From JAJYIW01 sp036787065 (lineage in GTDB: Bacteria; Chloroflexota; Anaerolineae; Anaerolineales; Anaerolineaceae), in contig DAIQPZ010000108.1 in assembly GCA_036787065.1 (NCBI GenBank), forward strand, positions 1 to 9,072: a stretch of 9,072 nucleotides of DNA, written 5' to 3'. A model generated the notes under the pieces. That model searched no databases, was not told the DNA's origin, and was given only the letters and a program-made list of their open reading frames with translations. Below, in pieces: positions 1-6,083 of the stretch (the stretch's first letter is position 1; every line of letters begins with the position of its first letter). The position numbers and the translations under genes were made by a program.

Positions 1-10
1 ATGGCCTCCG

Positions 11-77
11 CCTAGGAAGTTTCTTAGGAGGCTTTGCGAAGCAATCTGGATTGCTTCGCAAAGCCTCGCAATGACAG
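11..77. repeat. Palindromic intergenic repeat, copy 1
   Basis: Perfect 19-bp arms (28-46 and 49-67) are separated by only TG, and each arm contains a smaller hairpin (TTGC-GAA-GCAA and its complement). The outer flank GCAATGACA (68-76) belongs to the same repeat family. A second copy closes the window at 9013-9052. A small imperfect hairpin (11-18 with 21-28) sits directly on its left side. The element is non-coding and could form a cruciform in DNA or a hairpin in RNA. Short repeats of this type, with ends like TCATTGCGAG, are common between genes in several bacterial phyla. No function can be assigned. Confidence 0.8.
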
Positions 78-92
78 TTCTATCTTATTTGT

Positions 93-134
93 GATTCGCC
101 AAAAGTATCCTTCTGGGAGGGGTTGGGGTAGGTA
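93..134. repeat. Dispersed intergenic repeat, copy 1
   Basis: The first 20 bases (93-112) match 6022-6041 at 19 of 20 positions. Both copies then continue into a G-rich tail of the type GGGAGG..TTGGGG. The copy at 6022 carries an extra small hairpin in the middle. The element is non-coding and its role is unknown. Confidence 0.65.
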
Positions 135-343
135 ATCTGTGGTGAACCTACAGAGTACTGAAGATAATCCTGGCACATGCATCAGCATGCACAGTGTGGC
201 GCGCATCATACAGCGCCATGGGGTTAAGGTTTGGGTTAAGGGAGCGCCAGATCATGAGGCGGTTTTTTATTTTACGTGATCCTGAAGCACCACATCGACT
301 ATAATAAATAGTGTCAGTTCGGGTTAACATTCAAAGAATTAAA
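135..343. other. Gene-free stretch, no clear content
   Basis: No coding frame here has a plausible start, ribosome site and protein-like composition. One weak terminator-like structure is present: CGCC (245-248) can pair with GGCG (258-261) and is followed by six T. Its 4-bp stem is too short to call a terminator with confidence. TATAAT occurs at 300-305 without a recognisable -35 box. Confidence 0.4.
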
Positions 344-633
344 TGTCATGCTGGAGCCTGTCATCCTGGAGCGGCCTGACCCGATTTTGCCTTCATTCTG
401 TCATCCTGGAGCGGCCTGACCCGATTTCGCCATCATTCTGTCATCCTGGAGCGGCCAGACCCGATTTCGCCATCATTCTGTCATCCTGAGCGGTCCAACC
501 CGGTTGGGCCAGCGAAGGATCTCGACCCACCTGGCAGGGGTTTTGACAGTTTAGGATGCCGCTGTCAACCGGGTGAGATCCATGGGCCTTCGCGGAGCCT
601 CCGGCATACAGGATGACAGGCTCCAGCATGACA
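344..633. repeat. 25-bp inverted repeat bounding a 290-bp block
   Basis: Positions 344-368 are the exact reverse complement of 609-633, giving 25-bp arms that begin TGTCATGCTGGAGCCTG. The arms enclose 240 bp containing the 40-bp tandem array and most of a long imperfect palindrome. Nothing inside encodes a protein. The boundary looks like a non-autonomous (MITE-like) element or nested repeats. No target-site duplication was evident next to the arms, so mobility is inference only. Confidence 0.65.
361..480. repeat. 40-bp tandem repeat, three units
   Basis: There are three head-to-tail units (361-400, 401-440, 441-480). Each begins TCATCCTGGAGCGGCC, has GACCCGATTT in the middle and ends TCATTCTG. 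Unit 2 differs from unit 1 at two bases, and unit 3 differs from unit 2 at one. A partial fourth unit lies at 654-687, beyond the palindrome. The units abut without spacers, so this is not a CRISPR array. Such near-identity suggests recent expansion, perhaps by slippage. Confidence 0.85.
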
Positions 634-635
634 GG
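480..635. repeat. Imperfect ~155-bp palindromic element
   Basis: The left arm holds, in order, TGTCATCCTG, GCGG, GCGAAGGATCTC, GACCC and CTGGCAG. The reverse complement of the right arm holds the same blocks in the same order (TGTCATCCTG, GCGAAGG, ATCTC, ACCC, TTGACAG), with small insertions. The whole can fold into one long interrupted hairpin. Its outer ends overlap the last base of the tandem array and the 25-bp inverted repeat. Elements with TCATCCTGAGCG...CGAAGGATCT arms are a known style of intergenic bacterial repeat. The short open frames inside it are by-products of the palindrome. Confidence 0.65.
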
Positions 636-653
636 CGGTCGCGGCTTGGCTAA

Positions 654-729
654 TGGAGCGGTTTACCCCGATTTCGCCTTCATTCTGTCATCCTGAGCGG
701 TTCGTCCCGGTTGGGCCAGCGAAGGATCT
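654..729. repeat. Partial second copy of array unit plus palindrome arm
   Basis: Positions 654-687 reproduce most of one 40-bp unit (TGGAGCGG...CCCCGATTTCGCC...TCATTCTG). Positions 688-729 reproduce the left arm of the long palindrome up to GCGAAGGATCT. Over the shared 50 bp (473-522 versus 680-729) only three bases differ. The right arm is missing here. The order of unit then left arm is therefore duplicated on both sides of the palindrome. Confidence 0.7.
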
Positions 730-747
730 ATTCTTTGAAAAGAGAGA

Positions 748-783
748 TGGTTCGGGCTGAAAACCAGCCCTGGGTATGAACCA
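748..783. other. Hairpin upstream of the kinase gene
   Basis: TGGTTCGGGCTG (748-759) pairs with CAGCCC (765-770) around the loop AAAAC, then with GAACCA (778-783) after a 7-base bulge. It is not followed by a T-run, so it is not an obvious terminator. It ends 93 bp before the kinase start. If transcription begins upstream it would lie in the leader. The role is unknown. Confidence 0.4.
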
Positions 784-876
784 TTTAACACTATCGTGCT
801 TATCCAGTACTCACGTTACATAATTATTTGAGTTCCTCTGTGTCGGTTTGGTTAAAATGATGGGTCGTAGCCAGTA

Positions 877-3213
877 ATGCAGGAAAAAATTAAAGGCTCA
901 TTAGGCAGCTCGCTGGTCACATTTGGCGCTTTCCTGTTCCTGGTGGTGTACGCCTTCGCGCGCGTCTACATCTATCCGGCGCCTGGATTTTCGATCGATC
1001 CAATAAAGGGGACGATTACCTCCGTCGATCGGTCGGATAACCCGGAGGGTTCCCTGGTGGTCGGAGACAAGTTGGTTGCCGTCAACCAGGCTACCTGGGA
1101 ACATTTTGCGTCCGATTTGCGTTATGCGTTGATCGGGCCAACTCGCCCGGGGGATGTGCTGCGCCTGGTGGTGCAGCGTGCGGGGGAAACTCTGGCGTTC
1201 GATTGGATCGTTCCCCCGGTTACCCGCGTAAACCTTTTTATCAGTTACCTGGAAGCGGCTTTACCCTTTGCTTACTGGGTCATCGGTACGCTCATTTTTC
1301 TTTTTGTCCGCCCTAATGATGTTCGCTGGTGGCTCCTGGCGGTTTTTACTTACCTGATTGGGGTGATGACCAGCGCGGCTACCCTTTCTGAGATGCGCAT
1401 CTGGGAAAGCGCGCTGGTCGTTCGCGCGTGTGTGTGGATCGCCTTGCCGGTGTTCTGGCAGCTTCATAACGTTTTTCCCCGTACCCCTCACAAGAGCCAC
1501 AGGAAGATATTTGTGACCCTGTACCTGTTGGGAACGTGCCTGGCTCTGGCGGAAGTATTCCAGGTAATACCGCAAAACGTAGTTTATATAGGCGGGCTGC
1601 TGACCATCATTGGGTCGGTGGTGGGATTGGTGCTGCAATACTATACATCGCCCGATTACCGCATGGACCTGCGGATCATCTTGATCGTAGCAAGCCTGGC
1701 TTTGATCCCGACTTTTTCTTTGCTCATTTTCTACCTATTCGGTCTGCCCATCCCGTGGTGGAACAGCCTGGCTTATCTGTCCCTGCCGGTGATCCCCCTG
1801 TCTTATTTTTATACCATCCTGCGCCACCGGCTTGGCGGTCTGGTCACCCGCAGCAACCGCCTATCGACTCTGACCGTCTTCTTTTTTCTGGTCTTTTATA
1901 TCACCACGCCGGTAACCATCATCGCCACCCGGCTGGCCCGTTCCACCACCCAGTTGAGCCTGGTGGCGGTCTTCATGGTGATTGTGACCAGTTTTACATC
2001 GATTTACATCTTTCCTTATTTCCAGGAATGGTTCGACCGGCGCATTATGGGCATCTCGATCCATCCATCGCGTCTGTTGGAAATGTACAGCAGCAATATC
2101 TCGACCAGCCTGGATAGGACTCATCTGGCGGCGCTGCTGGTGGAGAAAATCTTGCCGTCGCTGCTGGTGCGCGAATCGGCCATCCTGTATTTTGAACCTG
2201 ACAAACAGGTCTCATTTCTATATGTTCAAGGATTGGGCGCTGAGGATGGGCCGTTTACTCAAGACTTCCCACTGGGGGCGCTCCAGGCTGCCTTCCGGCC
2301 TTTGCCACTGGATTTTAAACGGGTGCTGCCACCTGCACTGGCCTGGATCTGCCTGGCCTTACCGATGCGGGTAGATAATCATGTGAATGGTTACTGGCTC
2401 TTCGGTCGGCGCGACCCGGATGATCTCTACCCTTCCGATGAGAGACCCACCTTGCAGGCCATCGCTGACCAGACCGGCATCGCCCTGTCAAATGTGCTCC
2501 AGGCTGATCGCTTGCGGTCGATGTATGCAGCGGATATCGAACGGAGTGAGCTGGAACGCCTGCACATGGCGACTGAGCTGCACGACGAAGTGCTCAACCA
2601 ACTGGCGGTTCTGGTGATGAAGTCGGACATACTGCGCGAATCCGAGGAGGCGGCCCAGGCTTATAACCAGGCGGTGAAGACCATCCGTGAAGCGATCAAT
2701 GGCCTGCGTCCGGCCATGCTCTATTATGGTCTAGGATCAGCCTTAGACACCTTAATTGAAGAGATGGATGACCGCGCGCCGGCCGAAGTGGAGCTGCGCC
2801 TGGAACTGGAAGATGACCACAGCCGTTTCGATGCCAAGGTAGAGCTTTACCTGTTCCGCATTGTCCAGCAGGCGTGCAGCAACGCTTTGCAGCATGCGCA
2901 GCCTAGCCAGATTGTTATTTCCGCGCGCATTGCACAGACCGGGGTCGAGATGACAGTGGCGGACGATGGGATCGGTTTCCCTTCTGGTAAACTGTTCGAC
3001 CTGGCGGCTTTGTTGTCGAATAAACATTTCGGACTCGCCGGCATGTTAGAGCGGGCGGAACTGATTGGCGCCCAATTGGAGATCCAGTCAGAATCTGGGT
3101 CTGGGAGCCGGATTATCATCTCTTACCAAATCGGAGCAGAGGAACATATCGCTTACGACCCGGCATCATTAACCACCGGTCATAAATCAATTTTCACCCA
3201 TCCGCTGGTATAA
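877..3213 (+). CDS. Membrane sensor histidine kinase, NarL-type, PDZ-like sensor domain
   Basis: This 778-residue protein is a membrane sensor that autophosphorylates on histidine and passes the phosphate to a response regulator, almost certainly the one encoded next. A first membrane helix (about 13-32) is followed by an extracytoplasmic PDZ-like domain (about 40-115, with the turn VVGDKLVAVN). About nine more helices follow between 126 and 380, then a GAF-like region (about 415-545). The HisKA_3 dimerization helix carries phospho-acceptor His569 in TELHDEV. The HATPase domain shows an N-box (Asn669 in QQACSNALQHA), DDGIGF (696-701) and HFGLAGM (717-723), so it looks catalytically intact. 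The length and the order of outer PDZ-like domain, many helices and NarL-type kinase recall Bacillus ComP. Similarity in sequence is not claimed. ATG 877 lacks a strong ribosome site. A TTAAAAT box at 852-858 is a weak promoter candidate. The ligand is unknown. Confidence 0.9.
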   Translation: MQEKIKGSLGSSLVTFGAFLFLVVYAFARVYIYPAPGFSIDPIKGTITSVDRSDNPEGSLVVGDKLVAVNQATWEHFASDLRYALIGPTRPGDVLRLVVQRAGETLAFDWIVPPVTRVNLFISYLEAALPFAYWVIGTLIFLFVRPNDVRWWLLAVFTYLIGVMTSAATLSEMRIWESALVVRACVWIALPVFWQLHNVFPRTPHKSHRKIFVTLYLLGTCLALAEVFQVIPQNVVYIGGLLTIIGSVVGLVLQYYTSPDYRMDLRIILIVASLALIPTFSLLIFYLFGLPIPWWNSLAYLSLPVIPLSYFYTILRHRLGGLVTRSNRLSTLTVFFFLVFYITTPVTIIATRLARSTTQLSLVAVFMVIVTSFTSIYIFPYFQEWFDRRIMGISIHPSRLLEMYSSNISTSLDRTHLAALLVEKILPSLLVRESAILYFEPDKQVSFLYVQGLGAEDGPFTQDFPLGALQAAFRPLPLDFKRVLPPALAWICLALPMRVDNHVNGYWLFGRRDPDDLYPSDERPTLQAIADQTGIALSNVLQADRLRSMYAADIERSELERLHMATELHDEVLNQLAVLVMKSDILRESEEAAQAYNQAVKTIREAINGLRPAMLYYGLGSALDTLIEEMDDRAPAEVELRLELEDDHSRFDAKVELYLFRIVQQACSNALQHAQPSQIVISARIAQTGVEMTVADDGIGFPSGKLFDLAALLSNKHFGLAGMLERAELIGAQLEIQSESGSGSRIIISYQIGAEEHIAYDPASLTTGHKSIFTHPLV

Positions 3214-3218
3214 AAAGA

Positions 3219-3257
3219 GAAGACAGGTTTTTCTACGCAGTAGAAAAACCTGTCTTC
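3219..3257. terminator. Perfect 18-bp hairpin after the kinase gene
   Basis: The arms 3219-3236 and 3240-3257 are exact reverse complements around a GCA loop closed by C-G. This is a GNA-type triloop known to be unusually stable. The hairpin starts 5 bases after the kinase stop codon. No T-run follows, so it is not a textbook intrinsic terminator. It may still slow or stop polymerase or protect the 3' end of the kinase mRNA. A five-T run lies inside the left arm. Confidence 0.55.
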
Positions 3258-3373
3258 CGTGGACCCCCTGGGTCTTATGTGGTGGCGATCCCCTAAAACC
3301 GCCTGTCACATCCGATAGATAAAATGAAAAATAAATAGAATGATTAAATCTATGTTAGTGGAGAGCCGCCCAA

Positions 3374-3461
3374 AGTACAATAGACAGCCCTGCCAGTCTG
3401 GTAGGCATTTGTACTGAATAGCGTTTCGTGCCTTGTACTCGCTTTGAATTTCCTGTATCCT
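3374..3461 (+). promoter_or_regulatory. Promoter and possible operator of the response regulator
   Basis: TTGTAC (3433-3438) and TATCCT (3456-3461) form a candidate -35/-10 pair with a 17-bp spacer, placing the start of transcription near 3468. The 7-mer TTGTACT occurs at 3409-3415 and again at 3433-3439, exactly 24 bp apart. It occurs once more in inverted orientation at 3374-3380 (AGTACAA). The last direct copy overlaps the -35 box. The arrangement would suit binding by a dimeric LuxR-type regulator, possibly the product of the next gene. This is inference. Confidence 0.4.
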
Positions 3462-3509
3462 TAACAAAGGGGTTGTGTGGTTTACTCATCGGCAGCGGAG
3501 GCGCAGTGC

Positions 3510-4199
3510 ATGGATAAAAAATTACGTGTGGCGATCCTGGATGATCATCCCGCAGTGATCGACGGATACACATTTCGCCTGGAAACCGACCCTGGCATTC
3601 AGGTGGTGGGTTGGGCGGGTTTAGGAGACGACCTGGAGCCGATGTTACTTAAGTCAACCCCGGATGTGCTCATATTGGATGTCAAAGTCCCGATCAGTCA
3701 CGAGAATGTGAACCCATATCCCATATTAATTGTCATACCCATGCTGATTGACCGCTACCCGGGGATAAACATCCTGGTGATATCGATGCTCTCGCAGCGC
3801 TCGCTGATCAAGGCTATTCTGGATGCGGGCGCCAGCGGTTATATCCTCAAAGACGATTGGGTGGCGATGCGCGACCTGGCTTCCATTGTCCGCATGGTGG
3901 CTGGCGGCAGCATCTACCTGGCCCAGACCCTATACCACGAGCTGCTCAAACGGCCGACCGGCCAGCTTCTGGGCCAAAAGCTGGCCCCGCGCCAGTTGGA
4001 AGTGCTATCGTTGTGCTCCGCCTATCCCGATTCCAGCACTTATGAGCTGGCGGTGAAAATGGGGGTGGCCCATTCGACCGTGCGTAACTTACTTTCGGGG
4101 GCTTATCTCAAGCTAGACGTGCGCAACCGCACCGCGGCCGTGGTCAAAGCGCGCCAGATGGGTTTGATCACCCCCGAGGATGAGCGCTTCGTCTTCTAG
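3510..4199 (+). CDS. Response regulator, NarL/FixJ family
   Basis: This 229-residue two-domain transcription regulator is the likely partner of the upstream kinase. The receiver domain (about 5-125) has the acidic pair Asp11/Asp12, phospho-acceptor Asp57 in LILDVKVP, Ser92 at the switch position and Lys114 in YILKDD. The C-terminal LuxR-type helix-turn-helix (about 157-220) runs from LAPRQLEVL through STVRNLL to VRNRTAAVVKARQMGLI and would bind DNA as a dimer. ATG 3510 is chosen because GGAGG (3497-3501) lies 8 bases upstream and the family starts here. An in-frame GTG at 3477 would add 11 unlikely residues and leave almost no leader from the predicted promoter. One oddity is the segment after Asp57 (60-85), which is longer than usual and lacks the common PxxxG turn. 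It is separated from the kinase by 296 bp with its own promoter signals. Confidence 0.92.
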   Translation: MDKKLRVAILDDHPAVIDGYTFRLETDPGIQVVGWAGLGDDLEPMLLKSTPDVLILDVKVPISHENVNPYPILIVIPMLIDRYPGINILVISMLSQRSLIKAILDAGASGYILKDDWVAMRDLASIVRMVAGGSIYLAQTLYHELLKRPTGQLLGQKLAPRQLEVLSLCSAYPDSSTYELAVKMGVAHSTVRNLLSGAYLKLDVRNRTAAVVKARQMGLITPEDERFVF

Positions 4200-4237
4200 G
4201 CTGAATCCCGGTTGATTCCATAATAAATGTAAAATAA

Positions 4238-4264
4238 CCCTCTTCCTTTCAAAGTGAAAGAGGG
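4238..4264. terminator. Weak hairpin after the response regulator
   Basis: CCCTCTT (4238-4244) pairs with AAGAGGG (4258-4264), and the 13-base loop contains the small hairpin CTTTCAAAG. No T-run follows on the plus strand. On the minus strand it would be followed by TTATTTTA. It is a possible transcription end for the regulator, with modest support. Confidence 0.35.
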
Positions 4265-4271
4265 ATGATAA

Positions 4272-4280
4272 TGATATACT
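4272..4280 (+). promoter_or_regulatory. Candidate extended -10 promoter for the MOSC gene
   Basis: TGATATACT is an extended -10 element (TGn followed by TATACT, one base off consensus). No good -35 box lies 17 bp upstream, which is tolerated in extended -10 promoters. It would give a leader of roughly 120 bases. Confidence 0.35.
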
Positions 4281-4408
4281 TTGCATAACTGGGCAAAGCT
4301 TCATGAAAAAGCCCCGCATATGCCTCATTTGCGGCAGATATCTTTACATAGCTGAGCAGAACCATTTTTGCTTCGTATTCATTTGGGATTAATGGATAAG
4401 GTGTGTGC

Positions 4409-5062
4409 ATGCAGTTAGTCAGTGTCAACGTAGGTCAGGAACAAAGCATCCAGAACGGCAAGAAAACTGAAACGAGCGGTATTTTCAAGCTACCTGTGGT
4501 TGAGCCCGTGGAAATTACCCCGCTCGGGCTTAAAGGTGATACCATTATCGACACACAGCATCACGGTGGGCCGGATCAAGCCGTGTATGTTTATGGAGCA
4601 GCCGACTACGATTATTGGTCGAGTGCGTTGGGAAATGTGGTTTTGCCGGGCACATTTGGCGAAAACCTGACCATCAGTGAACTGGAAAGCGCAAAATTTT
4701 TAATCGGTGACCACCTGGTGATTGGCCAGGTCATTTTAGAAGTCACCTGCCCGCGCAACCCATGCGGCACCCTCGCGGCGCGCATGGGTGACCCCCAATT
4801 CGTCAAACGCTTCCGGTACGCTGAAAGGCCGGGATTGTACTGCCGGGTGATCCAGGGTGGATGGGTGCTAACTGGCGCCGTGGTAGCCTGGGAGCAATAT
4901 ACAGGCGAAGCTGTGCCGGCGATCGAGCTGTTTCGCAGTTTTTATGAACCCCAGCTTTCAGAGGCCGTGCTCCGCCACCAGTTGGCCGCGCCGATCGCCA
5001 TCCGCGCGCGCATTGAAAAAGAAGCGCAATTAAGTAAACTGTTGGGAAACACGCCTGTTTGA
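4409..5062 (+). CDS. MOSC domain-containing protein, YiiM-like
   Basis: This 217-residue cytoplasmic protein has no signal peptide. MOSC domains bind molybdenum cofactor through a conserved cysteine. YiiM-type members reduce N-hydroxylated bases and related compounds. Visible marks are the opening MQLVSVNVG, the block GLKGDTIIDTQHHGGPDQAV (40-59), the typical GTFGENL (81-87), and Cys114 and Cys119 in CPRNPCG. Cys119 is the likelier cofactor ligand. The C-terminal tail (about 165-217) is helical, as in YiiM-like proteins. ATG 4409 fits AAGGTG at 4398-4403; a GTG at 4403 would add only two residues. The neighbours give no pathway, and no molybdenum cofactor gene is present here. Domain assignment is firm, but the exact substrate is unknown. 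Confidence 0.88.
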   Translation: MQLVSVNVGQEQSIQNGKKTETSGIFKLPVVEPVEITPLGLKGDTIIDTQHHGGPDQAVYVYGAADYDYWSSALGNVVLPGTFGENLTISELESAKFLIGDHLVIGQVILEVTCPRNPCGTLAARMGDPQFVKRFRYAERPGLYCRVIQGGWVLTGAVVAWEQYTGEAVPAIELFRSFYEPQLSEAVLRHQLAAPIAIRARIEKEAQLSKLLGNTPV

Positions 5063-5101
5063 AATTATCAGATTAATTATGCATAAATATCTTAAAAGAC
5101 C

Positions 5102-5130
5102 TTGCATTTTCATGAAGAGTCGGGTAAACT
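5102..5130 (+). promoter_or_regulatory. Promoter-like pair immediately before a terminator
   Basis: TTGCAT (5102-5107) and TAAACT (5125-5130) are spaced by exactly 17 bp and predict a start near 5137. That is the first base of the terminator stem. Any transcript would be only about 48 bases of hairpin plus U-run. It is probably chance, but it is recorded because both boxes and the spacing are good. Confidence 0.25.
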
Positions 5131-5136
5131 ATAGAA

Positions 5137-5184
5137 GTTCTCCTTTCGGTTGCCCCCCTCAACCGAGAGGAGAACATTTTTTTT
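5137..5184 (+). terminator. Strong intrinsic terminator of the MOSC gene
   Basis: A 16-bp stem (5137-5152 with 5160-5175, one T-G wobble) and a 7-base loop CCCCCCT are followed by eight T (5177-5184). This is a textbook Rho-independent terminator. It lies 74 bp after the MOSC stop codon and separates that gene from sixA. Confidence 0.93.
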
Positions 5185-5211
5185 GTCGTGCTGAGCGATG
5201 AGGATGGAACG

Positions 5212-5226
5212 TTAACAGATTGTTAA
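5212..5226. promoter_or_regulatory. 15-bp palindrome, possible operator
   Basis: TTAACA-GAT-TGTTAA is a perfect inverted repeat that ends 4 bp before the -35 box of the sixA promoter. The position suits an activator site. No regulator is identified. Confidence 0.4.
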
Positions 5227-5230
5227 TCTA

Positions 5231-5259
5231 TTCACAAATAATTTTATTTATGCTAAGAT
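5231..5259 (+). promoter_or_regulatory. sixA promoter
   Basis: TTCACA (5231-5236, five of six consensus bases) is followed after 17 bp by TAAGAT (5254-5259) with an extended TGC (5251-5253). Transcription would start near 5266 and give a leader of about 130 bases that includes the palindrome at 5293-5344. Confidence 0.65.
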
Positions 5260-5263
5260 ATTT

Positions 5264-5344
5264 GTAACTGCTCAACTATGAGAAGAGAGTCCCCGAATTG
5301 AGGTGTTGGCGCTTACTGGGTACGCGAAAACACCTCAAATTCGG
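5264..5344. repeat. CCGAATT palindromic module, copy A, in the sixA leader
   Basis: CCGAATTGAGGTGTT (5293-5307) pairs with AACACCTCAAATTCGG (5329-5344) with one bulged base. The loop region 5308-5328 is less regular. GTAACTGCTCA (5264-5274) lies 18 bp before the left arm. The same 11-mer lies at the same distance from the related palindrome at 7283. The hairpin would fold in the sixA mRNA leader, 50 bases before the start codon, so it could affect translation or stability. The mirror TGAGCA box is absent on the right side of this copy. Confidence 0.65.
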
Positions 5345-5394
5345 ACCTTCTTCACCGATTGGCCAGGGCTGGATTTATTCAGGAGATTGAGTTT

Positions 5395-5886
5395 ATGAAG
5401 ACACTATTATTGATGCGCCACGCCAAGTCCAGTTGGAAAGATTCTTCTATGAAGGATATCGACCGTCCGTTAACCAAACGTGGGCATAAGAATGCGTCGC
5501 GGATGGGTGAGGTGCTCAAGGAAGCGGGGCTGTGCCCGCAGCTCATCCTGTCTTCACCGGCCCTGCGTGCGCGCCAGACGGCCGAAAGCGTGGCCAAAAA
5601 AAGTGGCTACAAGGAATCGATCCAATATTATGATTCCTTATATATGGCCGAACCAGATGACTACTTGAAGAAGCTGGTCAAACAACCGGATACCTTGGAG
5701 CGGATATTGGTGATAGGGCATAACCCCGGGCTGGAAGGCTTGATGCAGATTCTCTCTGGTCAGGTCGAAGCCCTGCCGACCGCGGCGATCGCTTCGATCA
5801 CTCTGCCAGTCGAGAATTGGGCTGATTTGACTGATAAAACTGAATGTAAATTAATCGAGATACGCCGTCCGAAGGATCTGGACTGA
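5395..5886 (+). CDS. sixA: Phosphohistidine phosphatase, SixA type
   Basis: This 163-residue cytoplasmic histidine phosphatase belongs to the phosphoglycerate mutase-like superfamily. SixA removes phosphate from phosphohistidine, in E. coli from histidine phosphotransfer domains. It has the N-terminal RHAKSSW motif with catalytic His9 preceded by Arg8, SSPALRARQTA (53-63) with Arg58/Arg60, Glu86 in LYMAE and the second catalytic histidine His109 in VIGHNPGLE. All key residues are present and the length is normal for SixA. ATG 5395 is chosen because AGGAG (5381-5385) lies 9 bases upstream and the family begins MKTLLLMRHAK. Longer starts from 5359 add residues without family support. It is a single-gene unit with its own promoter and terminator. 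The kinase at 877 has no phosphotransfer domain, so SixA need not act on it. The natural substrate here is unknown. Confidence 0.92.
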   Translation: MKTLLLMRHAKSSWKDSSMKDIDRPLTKRGHKNASRMGEVLKEAGLCPQLILSSPALRARQTAESVAKKSGYKESIQYYDSLYMAEPDDYLKKLVKQPDTLERILVIGHNPGLEGLMQILSGQVEALPTAAIASITLPVENWADLTDKTECKLIEIRRPKDLD

Positions 5887-5909
5887 TTGGCTGACCTTGA
5901 AGATCATCA

Positions 5910-5946
5910 AGAGCCCTCTTCCAGACATTCGGAGAGGGCTCTTTTT
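5910..5946 (+). terminator. Intrinsic terminator of sixA
   Basis: A perfect 10-bp stem, AGAGCCCTCT (5910-5919) with AGAGGGCTCT (5933-5942), has a 13-base loop. It runs directly into a T-run ending at 5946. It lies 23 bp after the sixA stop codon. Confidence 0.88.
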
Positions 5947-6021
5947 GTGAGTCTAAAATTCTCTTGTTCATATATTGTGCCCCACGTCAGTGCGGTCGGT
6001 TTATGTTAGGCCATTTTTTCC

Positions 6022-6083
6022 GATTCGCCAACAGTATCCTTTAGGGGAGCGTCTCCCGTAGCGGGAGGATTGGGGAGAGGTGT
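6022..6083. repeat. Dispersed intergenic repeat, copy 2
   Basis: Its first 20 bases match 93-112 at 19 of 20 positions. It carries an internal hairpin CTCCCG-TAG-CGGGAG (6053-6067) and a G-rich tail that runs up to the stop codon of the cytochrome gene on the minus strand. On that strand the hairpin is the first structure after the stop codon, so it may help to end the transcript. No T-run follows. Confidence 0.6.

Noticed and set aside
361..480. CRISPR array
   Set aside because: The 40-bp units abut directly with no unique spacers, and no cas gene is present.
441..629. 62-residue open frame on the minus strand
   Set aside because: It runs through the tandem units and the long palindrome, so its openness follows from the repeats. 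No ribosome site or family is recognisable.
1536..2117. 193-residue open frame inside the kinase gene
   Set aside because: It lies in another frame on the same strand and is rich in Pro, His and Arg, as expected of a shadow. The kinase frame is clearly the coding one.
3340..3417. 25-codon frame between kinase and regulator, considered as a signal peptide gene
   Set aside because: It lacks a ribosome site and a secretion-like sequence, and overlaps the putative operator repeats.
4303..4392. Possible 29-residue protein with a CLIC (CXXC) motif before the MOSC gene
   Set aside because: It has no Shine-Dalgarno sequence or other support, and such short frames are expected by chance.
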